DNA of 64,000 bases. Source: Clostridium sp. 'deep sea' (lineage in GTDB: Bacteria; Bacillota; UBA994; PWPR01). A program made the position numbers and the translations under genes. Below, piece after piece: positions 17,300 to 28,200 of this stretch. Positions within the stretch are counted from its first letter, which is position 1, and every line of letters begins with the position of its first letter. The stretch spans positions 3,348,001 through 3,412,000 of the forward strand of contig NZ_CP063353.1 in NCBI RefSeq assembly GCF_014931565.1. The letters are read 5' to 3'. The notes under the pieces are model-generated. The model did no database searches, was not told the origin of the DNA, and saw only the letters and a list, made by a program, of their open reading frames with translations.

Positions 17300-17884
17300 A
17301 TGCACAACAAAAAAACAGCAGTTTTATTATTTGATCTTTTTAGTAATTATGAAATAAGCGTAGCGTTATCTGTTTTAGCTCAAAGCAATAAAAAATACGA
17401 AGTGTTTTGTCTTAATGAGCATGCTATTAGTGAAGAAGGTTTACATGTTAAAAGAACAAAGTCATTAAAGCAACTCTGCATTAGTGAATATGATTCATTG
17501 TTAATACCAGGCTGTATGGATCTTAGTGATATAGTTGATAACCAACAAATACAAAGCTTTTTACAACAATTTGACTCGCCAAATATAATAATTGCTAGTA
17601 TTTCAAGTTCCCCAATCTTATTATTAAAAGCAGGAATGTTACAGAATAAAAAATACATAGCTGGAGTTTTAAAAGCTGGCCTCCTAGAAGAAGGATTTAC
17701 CATGCAGCAAATGAAAAATATGAGAGATATTACAGAGCTAAAAAATGAAGATGGCTCTATAGACACTTATCATATTGATGGTAACCTATTAACGGCTATT
17801 GGCTGTGGCTTTATTGAATTCGGCATTCAATTCGGAAAAATGCTTCAATTAGAGTTTGAACCAGGTTGGTATGCAGTTAAGTAA
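17300..17884 (+). CDS. DJ-1/PfpI superfamily protein with serine at the nucleophile position
   Basis: The 194-aa protein has AAAGGAGAGG before ATG 17300. The fold is clear from AVLLFDLFSNYEISVALSVL (with the conserved Glu), DSLLIPG and the nucleophile elbow IIASISSSPILLLKAG, followed by the GNLLTAIGCGFIEFGI C-terminal segment. DJ-1/YajL-type proteins have Cys in the elbow (A-I-C-x-G-P); here it is Ser, so classic Cys chemistry should be absent. Function is unknown: perhaps a binding protein or a serine-based hydrolase. It precedes the PPTase gene by 178 bases. Confidence 0.8.
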   Translation: MHNKKTAVLLFDLFSNYEISVALSVLAQSNKKYEVFCLNEHAISEEGLHVKRTKSLKQLCISEYDSLLIPGCMDLSDIVDNQQIQSFLQQFDSPNIIIASISSSPILLLKAGMLQNKKYIAGVLKAGLLEEGFTMQQMKNMRDITELKNEDGSIDTYHIDGNLLTAIGCGFIEFGIQFGKMLQLEFEPGWYAVK

Positions 17885-18062
17885 TAAACCTATTTTTATG
17901 GCATAAAGAATAAAACATATTATTGCCAAGGAAATTGTTAAAAATATACAAATAAGCAATCATAATCAATTTATAAGTTTATATTATTAGCTACAAAGCT
18001 GTTAATATTTATTTAGCAGGTTTAAAATTATGAAAATAGAGATATTAGGGGTAGAAAATTAA

Positions 18063-18752
18063 ATGATTAATATTTATAGCTTTAATATAAGTGAAGACTT
18101 AAATAAAGATACTTATAATGAACTACTTAGTTTTTTGCCCCAAGAAAAACAGCAAAAGATTAATAAGTTTAGATTTTATAAAGATGCTTTACGTAGTTTA
18201 GTAGCTGAGCATTTAGTTCGCTATAGTTTAAAAAAACAATATCATCTTAATTACCAAAAGAGTTTTGCTAAAAATGAGTATGGAAAACCGTATCTTACGG
18301 AATACCCCCATATTCATTTTAACGTATCACATGCTGGTAACTGGGTGGTTAGTGCTATTTCTAACAATAGTGTAGGAATAGATGTAGAAGAAATTAAACC
18401 AGTCGATTTTGAGATAGCTAAGAGATTTTTTGCTAAAGAAGAGTATTTAACATTGCTAAATACTAAAGAGAGTGAACAACTAGAGTACTTTTTTAAGATT
18501 TGGACTCTTAAAGAGAGTTATATTAAAGCCATAGGTAAAGGGTTAGCTATATCCTTAGATTCATTTTCATTTACTTTAAACAAAGACATAATAGAATTTA
18601 AAAGCCAACAGTTTAAAACTAAACATTATTTTAAGCAGTTTTTAATAGATAAAAAGCATATAGTAGCTTTATGTGCAGTTCAAAATAATAATTACCAATT
18701 AAATAATATTAATTCAAATAAATTAAAATTAAGTATTAATGTAAATAATTAG
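18063..18752 (+). CDS. sfp: 4'-phosphopantetheinyl transferase, Sfp family
   Basis: Transfers phosphopantetheine from CoA to the conserved serine of carrier domains. The 229-aa length is typical for Sfp. Motifs: KNEYGKPYL (P1), HFNVSHAGNWVVSAI (P2), GIDVEEIKPVDFEIAKRFF (metal-binding D-x-E) and FFKIWTLKESYIKAIGKGL (P3, the W-x-x-K-E-S-Y signature). It lies 480 bases before the first NRPS gene, with a terminator between, so it is likely the dedicated activator of the eight carrier domains there but separately transcribed. The ribosome site is weak (TAGGGGTAG). Confidence 0.95.
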   Translation: MINIYSFNISEDLNKDTYNELLSFLPQEKQQKINKFRFYKDALRSLVAEHLVRYSLKKQYHLNYQKSFAKNEYGKPYLTEYPHIHFNVSHAGNWVVSAISNNSVGIDVEEIKPVDFEIAKRFFAKEEYLTLLNTKESEQLEYFFKIWTLKESYIKAIGKGLAISLDSFSFTLNKDIIEFKSQQFKTKHYFKQFLIDKKHIVALCAVQNNNYQLNNINSNKLKLSINVNN

Positions 18753-18777
18753 TTAAATTATACCATATAAGTTAATA

Positions 18778-18820
18778 AAATAATCTGTAATAAAATATTT
18801 ATTACAGATTATTTATTTTT
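18778..18820 (+). terminator. Terminator after the PPTase gene
   Basis: Arms 18778-18794 and 18798-18814 are perfect 17-base reverse complements with a 3-nt loop, followed by ATTTTT. Confidence 0.85.
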
Positions 18821-18884
18821 ACAATAATTTAATTGTAAATTTTAATGATAATGTAATATAAAAAACTAATATCTAGCAATATTA

Positions 18885-18924
18885 GACATATTTCGTCAAA
18901 GGAAAATATTATATTTTTGTCGAA
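18885..18924 (+). promoter_or_regulatory. Spo0A-box-like region and shared 22-nt element upstream of NRPS 1
   Basis: The block 18885-18906, with core TTCGTCAAAGGAAAA, recurs at 30203-30224 with two differences in 22 positions. Its TTCGTCA is the reverse complement of TGACGAA, which fits the 0A-box TGNCGAA, and a second box TTGTCGAA occurs on the plus strand at 18917-18924. It lies about 350 bases before the NRPS start. Binding by Spo0A is inferred. Confidence 0.5.
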
Positions 18925-19148
18925 CACTTTAAAACAGATATCTAACAAATATACATTTAGTTTCATATTAAAATAAAATATGTTAAATAACTAAATATAA
19001 AGATTTATTAAAGTTACTTAAGTGATTTAAATAATATAATTACCAAAAAAAAGATAAATAAAATAGCATTTATAATAAAAGACTCATATAATATGCAGTT
19101 GTTATTTTTTGCTACCTCAAAGTAATTAAACACAATATATATTTATTT

Positions 19149-19171
19149 AAGGCTTTTTCGACTAGAGCCTT
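19149..19171 (+). promoter_or_regulatory. Small hairpin in the NRPS 1 leader
   Basis: AAGGCT (19149-19154) pairs exactly with AGCCTT (19166-19171). A strong-looking AAGGAG follows at about 19182 with no start codon behind it, so the leader may have held a short ORF that is now lost. The rest of 18925-19231 is AT-rich and without genes. Confidence 0.3.
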
Positions 19172-19231
19172 ATTGTAAATATAAGGAGTAGTATAACTAT
19201 CTGTTAAAAAAATATAGGACGGTGAAAACCA

Positions 19232-22200
19232 GTGAGCAATTTTTTGAGTGATGTTATTTTGGCAAAAAGCCACATCAAGAATTCTAACGAGAATGAATTC
19301 TCACCAGCAAGCATCGAGTTTACAATTAATGATGTTATTACAAATAAAATAAAGGCTGTTGTAGAAAAAGAAAAAATATCAACAAGTGTTTTTTTACTTA
19401 CCGCTTTTAGTATTTTATTAGGTAAATATGCTAGTGAAGAAAAGTGTGTCATTGAAAATATCATTAAAAAGAATAATAAGTATAACTATGTTAATGTCAC
19501 AAATGATATTAATAGAAGCAGTTTTTTGAGTGTTTGTGTTAACATAAATAAACAAATAAAAGAAGCTGTTAATGGTTTTAATGAATCAAATTATCATCAT
19601 ATTGGCTTTTGCAAAGAAGAAGTAGGGCATAACTCTAAGTTTGCTTTATGTATGAGTTACACAGAAAATGGTTCTCAAATAGAATCAAAAATAAAGTTTA
19701 ATGAGAGCCTGATAAGCAAAATTGAGGTTCAAAAATTAATTAGTAGGTATTTAAATACTCTTAACTTAATTGTAAAAAAACCTGATATCGCTCAATGTGA
19801 TATAGATATATTGTCTGCTAAAGAAAAAAAAGTTTTATTAAAAGATTTTAATAATAACAAACAAAAGTACCAAAGTGATAAAACTATATGTGAGTTAATA
19901 GAAAAACAAGTAATCAATAATCCCCATAGTATCGCTGTTGAATTCCATAATAATCAACTTACCTATTCCCAGTTAAATGAAAAAGCTAACTTATTAGCTA
20001 GCTATTTACAGCAAAAAGGTGTAAAGACAAATGATATAGTAGGCTTATTAGCAGAGAGATCTTTAGAAACGGTTGTTGCTATAGTAGCTATTCTAAAAGT
20101 TGGTGCAGCTTATATGCCTATTAATCCATTGTATCCTTCAAACAGAATAAATTATATGATAAGGGATAGCAAAACAAAGCTAGTATTAGCCCAGAATAAG
20201 TTCCTGAATAACTTATTAATAGAGCAAGAAATAATAGATATTAACGATAAAAATGCTTATAGCACTAACTCTTATAAGCCAAACCCTCTTAACTCAAGTA
20301 ATACAGCCTACGTTATATATACATCGGGCTCAACTGGTAAACCTAAAGGGGTAGAGGTATCCCATAAAAGCTTACATAACTTTTTAAACTCATTTTATAT
20401 TAGGTTCAATAAAAATATAGGCTACAGTGATAAATGTTTGAGCCTTACTAATATCTCTTTTGATGTGGCTGTAGCTGAAATCTTTTTTCCGCTATGTTAT
20501 GGAGCAACTCTTGTATTATTTGAAAATGATCTTGTGCTAAATATTAATAATATAGCCCAAACTATAGTCAATAAAAAAATAACATTTACCTATATACCAC
20601 CAACAATATTACAGGAAGTATATAATTTAATAAAAGATAAGGATATTGCACTTAATAAAATGTTAGTAGGTGTAGAGTCTATTAAAGACTATGTTTTAGA
20701 GCAATACTTAAGGTTAAATGCTAACATGCAAATAATTAATGGCTACGGGCCAACTGAAACAACTATTTGTGCCACCATGTTTAACTACCTTAGCCATAAA
20801 CCAAGTGGTAATAATGTATCTATTGGTAGTCCATTATTAAATACTCAAATATATATTTTAGATAAAAATCAAAACCCAGTGCCTATGGGTGTGGCTGGAG
20901 AGCTTTGCATTGCAGGTGATAACTTAGCTAAAGGTTACCTACATAAGCCAGAGTTAACAGCCGAAAAGTTTATTAATAATCCCTTTATTGAGGGTACAAA
21001 AATGTATAAAACAGGTGACCTTGCTCGCTGGCATTATAATGGTAAAATTGAGTTTTTAGGTAGAATAGATTATCAGGTTAAAATACGAGGTTTTAGGGTA
21101 GAACCTGGTGAAATAGAGAGTCAATTGCTTAAAATTGAGGCTATAAAACAGGCAGTAGTTTTAGCTAAAAAAAATGCTGAGGGTATTAAATATTTATGTG
21201 CTTATTACATTGCCAATAAAGCAATAACTGTAACAGCTCTTAGAGAAAACTTAGCTTTAAGCTTACCAAACTATATGATACCATCATACTTTAAACAGTT
21301 AGCTGAGTTACCTTTAACTCTAAATGGCAAAATTAACCGTAAAGCTCTACCAGAGCCAACTGGAGATATTCAAACTGGGCAAGAATATGTATCTGCAACA
21401 AATTTAACAGAGCAAAAGCTTACAGAGATATGGAGTAAAGTTTTAGTTATAACTAAAATAGGCATAAATGATAATTTTTTTGTGCTGGGAGGAGACTCCT
21501 TAAAGGCAATAAAAATTATAGCAGCAATACAAGAACAGCTTAAAGTAAGTATAACTGTAAGTTCAATGTTTAAGCATGCGAGCATTAAAAAGCTTGCCCT
21601 GCACATTGCCAATTGCCAAAAGAGTGAGTATTTTACAATAGAGCAGGTAGCAAAACAAGAGCTTTATGAGGTATCTTCAGCTCAAAAAAGAATGTATGCT
21701 GCAAGTAAAACAGCTAACAATACCAATTATAACTTACCCTTAGTTAAGATTTTAGAGGGTAATGTGCAAAAACAAAAAATTGAACTATGTTTTAAACAGC
21801 TCATAAATAAACATGAGGTATTAAGAACATCATTTGAGATTGTTAATAACAATATCATGCAACGAATTCATGACCAAGTAGCTTTTAATATGCAATATGC
21901 TGAAATTAATTCAAATTCATCACAGCAAGTTCATAATGAGGTTAAGAAGTTTGTTAGGCCCTTTAACTTAGCTCAAGCCCCATTATTAAGGCTTAAGCTA
22001 CTAAAACTTAAACAAAATAAATTTGCTTTAATGATTGATATGCACCATATAATAGCTGATGGAACATCTGTAGCAATTCTTATGGAGCAATTCTCCAAGC
22101 TTTATAACGGTGAAAACCTTACAACAGCCAGGGTTCAGTATAAAGATTACACTGCTTGGCAGCATAAAGTAACTAACAGTGACTTACTAAAAAAAAGTGA

Positions 22201-25200
22201 AGAATATTGGAGCAATATTTTTAACAATGAAGTTCCTGTATTAAACTTGCCTACAGATTATAAACGCCCTAACGTTCAAAGCTTTGAGGGAGATACTGTT
22301 AGCTTTAAAATTAACAAATCTTTAACCCGTAAACTAAAAAATATTTGTAAAGCTAGTGGGGCAACTTTATATATGCTTTTAATGGCAGCCTATAATGTCT
22401 TGTTAGCAAAATATACTGCTCAAGAAGATATTGTAATAGGGGTAGCAGCAGCAGGCAGACAACATAGCGATTTGCAACAGATGATTGGGATGTTTGTAAA
22501 CACTTTAGCACTGCGTAACTACCCTCATGGTCATAAAAAATTTAGTGAGTTTTTAAACGAAGTAAAACAAAATGCCTTAAAAGCATACGAAAATCAAAAC
22601 TATCAGTTTGAGATGTTAGTTGAAAAACTTAATATGCAAAGAGAGCAAAGTCGCGCTGCTTTAATAGAGACAATTTTTGTTTTGCAAAATACAGATAATA
22701 AAGAACTTGAATTGCCAGATGTTAAAGTAACAAACTATCATTTTAAAGACCATGTATCTAAGTTTGATTTAAGCCTTGAAGCATATGAGCAACATGAGGT
22801 AATAGAATTTAACTTTGAATACTGTACAAAGCTTTTTAAAAGAACAACCATTACCAGATTAATTAGTCACTTTAAAAACATTCTTAAAGTAATAGCTAAA
22901 GACTGTTCAATAGAGTTATCACAAATAGAAATGCTTTCCGACAGTGAAAAGACTCAAATCCTAAAAGACTTTAATAATACAAAAACCCAGTACCCTAATA
23001 ATAAAACACTTTGTGAGCTATTTGAACAGCAAACCCAGCTTACCCCAAATAAAATAGCCGTAGTACATAATCATAAAAAAGTTACCTATAAAGAGCTCAA
23101 TGAAAGAGCCAACAAACTTGCTTTTAGATTAATAAAGCATGGCGTTTTACCAAATAACATAGTTGCAATTATGGCAGATCGTTCTTTAGAAATGATAGTT
23201 GCAACATTGGCCATTTTAAAATCGGGGGCAGCATACTTGCCAATAGATACTGATTACCCAGCTGAGCGTGTAGCTTACATGTTAAGTGACTGTGAAGTGA
23301 ATGTTTTATTAACAGAGCAAAAATACCTTAATCAGCAAAGCTTTAAAGGAACAGTAATTAACTTAAATAATGAAAAATCTTATAGCCAAAGTAGTTGTAA
23401 TCCACAGCAAACAACAACTGCCGATAGCCTAGCTTATATTATTTATACCTCTGGAACAACTGGTAAACCAAAAGGTGTTGCAGTAAAGCAAAAAAATGTT
23501 GTAAGGTTAGTAAAAAATACTAACTATATCAGGTTTAAACCAGAGGATAAAATTCTACAAACAGGCTCAATTACCTTTGATGCTTCAACCTTTGAAATAT
23601 GGGGGGCTTTACTTAATGGCTTAAGCCTATACCTTACAAGTAAAGATGTAATTTTAAGTGCTGAAAAACTTGGAGAATACTTACTAAGTAATAGCATAAA
23701 TATTTTATGGCTTACATCTCCTTTATTTAATAAAATTTGTGAAGAAAAGCCAAATATCTTTACGGGATTAAGCTATCTTTTAGTAGGTGGCGATGTAGTA
23801 TCTCCTAAAAATGTTGCCCTAGTAAAACAATACGCCCCACTGCTAACAGTGATAAATGGATACGGACCAACAGAAAACACCACCTTCTCTACCTGTTATG
23901 TAATAAAAGATAACTTTAATCAATACAAAACACTGCCAATTGGCAAACCCATAGCCAACTCTACTGCCTATATCTTTGACAAACATAACAAGTTAGTACC
24001 AATAGGTGTATATGGTCAGTTATGTGTGGGGGGAGATGGTTTAGCAGCAGGTTACCTAAATAAACCTCAACTAACATCTCAAAAATTTGTTAACAACCCT
24101 AGTTTAAAAGGTCAGTTAATGTACCGTACAGGAGACTTAGCGCGTTGGTTACCCGATGGAAATATTGAGTTTTTAGGTAGAGTTGATCATCAAGTTAAAA
24201 TTAGAGGCTTTAGAATAGAGCCAGCTGAAATTGAAAATAGCTTGTTAAAGCTAGCTGGTATAAAAGAGGCTCTAGTAATTGATAGAGGAGAAAAGAGTAA
24301 CAAATACCTATGTGCTTATATTGTGACTGATACCAAATATAGCCCCAAAAAGTTAAGACAAGAGCTTAAACAGGATTTACCTAATTACATGATTCCCTCT
24401 TACTTTATAAACTTAGCTGAAATGCCTCTTAATCAAAACGGTAAAATAAACCGTGAACTTTTTCCTCACCCTACCGCAGATATGAAAACAGGCATAGAGT
24501 ATGTTAAAGCAAATACGGAGCTTGAAAAAAAATTAGTTAAGATATGGTGTGAGATATTAGGGGTAAATAAAATAGGTATCAACGACGATTTCTTTACCCT
24601 AGGAGGTCACTCCCTAAAGGCTATAAATGTAGCAGCTCTTATTGAAAAAGAGCTATTAGTAACCATTACTGTAAGTGATATCTTTAAAAACCCAAACATA
24701 AAGCAGTTAGCAGAGTATCTTAATAAAAGCGTAAAAAGTGAATACATAGCGTTAGAGCCCGTACAAGTGCAAGATTATTATCCGGTTTCATCAGCGCAAA
24801 GAAGAATGTATGCCTTAAATCAATTTTCAACAGATAATATTAATTACAATGTAACCACAGTAAAAATTCTTACAGGAAAACTAAACAAAAATCAGGTTGA
24901 GTTTTGCTTTAAACAATTAGTAACAAGGCATGAGGCCTTTAGAACTAGCTTTGAGTTAATTAATAATCAAATCAGCCAAAAAATACACAGTGAGATAAAC
25001 TTTAAGATTGAATACACAGAGCAAAATCTTAATAGCCAAGACTTAATAAAAGCTGAAATATTTAATTTTGTTAAACCCTTTAAGTTAAATGAAGCACCAT
25101 TACTAAGAGTAAAACTTATAAAAGTAGCTGAAGAAAAACATATTTTAATGTTTGATATGCACCATATAATCTCCGATGGTAGCTCTATGGATATTATAAT

Positions 25201-28200
25201 GAATGAATTTACTAGCTTATATAAAGGCGAAAGTCTTGAAGAATTGGCTTTTCAATACAAAGATTACTGCGCTTGGGAGCAAAAAAAACTTAGCTCTCCA
25301 GCCATGAAAAAACATGAACAATATTGGCTTAATCAGTTTACAGAAGTCCCGGTGCTTAATATGCCAACTGATTACAATCGACCAAGTTATCAGAGCTTTA
25401 AAGGAGATACTATTGGCTTTAATATTAGTAAAGAGCTAAGTAAAAGCCTTTATCAAGTCTGTCAGCAAAACGGAGTAACCATTTTTATGGCATTATTGGC
25501 AGCCTACAATATCCTGTTAGCCAAATACAGTGGGCAAGAAGACATTGTAGTGGGTACACCTATTGCAGGTAGGCAGCATGCCGATTTAACTAAAATATTA
25601 GGTATGTTTGTAAATACCCTAGCTATAAGAAACTACCCTAATAACAATAAAAGTTATAGTGAGTTTTTGCAAGAGGTAAAACAAAACTGCTTAAAGGCCT
25701 ATGAAAATCAAGACTATCCATTTGATAAACTAGTTGAAAAGCTAGATCTTAACCGAGATTTAAGTAGAAATCCTTTATTCGATACCATGTTTATTCTCCA
25801 AAATACTGAAAACAAAGAGCTTGAAATTGCTGATAATAAGCTCAAACCATTTCCATTTGAGCGAGGCAAAGCTAAGTTTGATATAACCTTAGAGGCAAGA
25901 GAGCTAAATAATAGTATTTATTTTAATTTAGAGTATGCCACAAAGGTATTTAGTAAACAAACAATAAAAAAGCTTATTAACCATTACCAAAACATCTTAA
26001 TTGCAGTTGCCAATAATCCACACATTAAGTTGGCTGAATTAGAGATGTTGTCTGCAAAAGAGAAACAACAACTACTAATTGAATTTAATGATACCAAAAC
26101 CACATACCCTAAAAAACAAACGATTTGTGAATGTTTTGAAGCATTGGTTGAAAAGGTACCTAATAATTGTGCGGTTGTTTTTGAGGGTAAAAAGCTAAGC
26201 TACCGAGAGCTAAATGAAAAAGCGAATCAGCTAGCTAGAGCTTTAAGAGCAGAGCATATTAAGCCAGATTCAGTTGTTGCTTTATTAGCAGATCGCTCAC
26301 TAACAATGATGATAGCAATTATGGCAATACTCAAGGCTGGTGCTGCTTATATGCCAATATCGCCAGAGTACCCCAAAGATAGAGTGAACTACATGTTAAA
26401 GGATAGTAAAGCTACGGTATTACTAACCCAAAATCACTTAATAAACAACATAAGCTTTAACGGAACTGTGTTGGATTTAAACAGTAGCAAAATCTATGAG
26501 GCAGATTCAAGTAATTTGCCCCTAGTAAATACGGCCAGTGATTTGGCTTATATAATTTATACCTCTGGTTCAACAGGTAAACCCAAGGGGGTAATGATAG
26601 AGCATGGCAATGTTATTAACTTAGTCACAGCCTTAAATAAAAACATTTACAGCAAATATCATAACTACTTAAACATAAGCCTAATTGCACCGTACGTGTT
26701 TGATGCCTCCGTAAAACAAATCTTTGCTAGTTTATTGCAGGGTCATTGTCTGCATATTATACCCGAAGAGTGTCGGTATATGGGCGCAGACTTGGTTGAG
26801 TATTACATTAATAATGCTATAGATGTATCCGACGGTACACCGTCACATTTTAAACTAATTTTAGAAGACAATACTGAAAATATAAAAAACATTCCGGTAA
26901 AACACTTTATTATTGGTGGAGAAGCACTTCCTGTGCAAGTAGTTAAGGATTTTTTAGCATTTTTTAAAGCTAATAAACCCAATATTACAAATATCTATGG
27001 ACCAACAGAGTGCTGTGTAGATACAACTGCATTTTTAGTAGATTATCAACAATTAAGCAGGATGAATAGTATTCCCATTGGTCATCCATTAGCTAACTAT
27101 CAAGTTTATGTGCTAAACAAAACACATAAACTACAGCCTGTAGGTGTGGCTGGAGAGTTATGCATAGCTGGTGAGGGTTTAGCCAGAGGTTATTTAAATA
27201 GTGCAGAGCTTACTGACCAAAAATTTGTAAACAATCCCTTTGCAGTTGGCGAAAAAATGTACAAAACAGGCGACTTGGTAAAGTGGTTACCTAGTGGCAA
27301 TCTTGAGTTTTTGGGTAGAATAGACTACCAGGTTAAAATAAGAGGTTATCGTATAGAGATAGGTGAGATTGATTCACTAATAAAAGCATATGAAACAGTT
27401 AAGGACTCTGTGGTATTAGCTAGAGATCAAAATGATGAAAAAATACTGGTTGCCTATGTTGTTGCTAAAAATGAGCAGCAGTATAGTGAGAAAAAGCTTA
27501 AAGAGTACTTAAAAAATAAATTACCAAAGTATATGATTCCAACAGCCTTTGTAAAGCTAGATTTTATGCCCTTAAATGCTAATGGCAAAGTAGACCGTTT
27601 TGCTTTACCAGAGCCAAACTTACAAAGAGATGCAGATGAACTCTATGTTGCACCACGTAATCAAGCTGAAAATGAAATGGCTAACAAGTGGAATGAGATA
27701 CTTGGAGTTAAAAAAATAGGTATTGATGATGACTTTTTCGATTTAGGAGGAGACTCCTTTAAGGCTATAAAATTGGTACGCAGTGTTAGCGAGGGTTTAG
27801 GGGTAATGGATTTATTTAAAAACTCCACAATTAGGGAGTTAATTAACTACCTTTCTCAGGACAATTCTGGTGAGAGAGGCATGTTAATTGAGTTTACTAA
27901 AGCCATTGCAGCTAAAGACCAAGAAGTATCTCTTATTTGCTTTCCTTTTGGGGGTGGTAGTGCAATATCTTATCAACCTTTAGCCAATGCCCTACCCCCT
28001 AATTATTCTCTATATGCGGTGGAATTACCTGGCCATGATTTTAGTCGACCTAACGAAGAACTAATGTCAATTAAAGATAGTGCAAATCGTTGTTTACAGG
28101 AAATAAAAGAAAAAGTAACCGGACCAATAGTATTATATGGACATTGTTTAGGAGCTACTATGGCTGTTTATTTGGCTTATGAGCTAGAAAAAGCAGGCAG

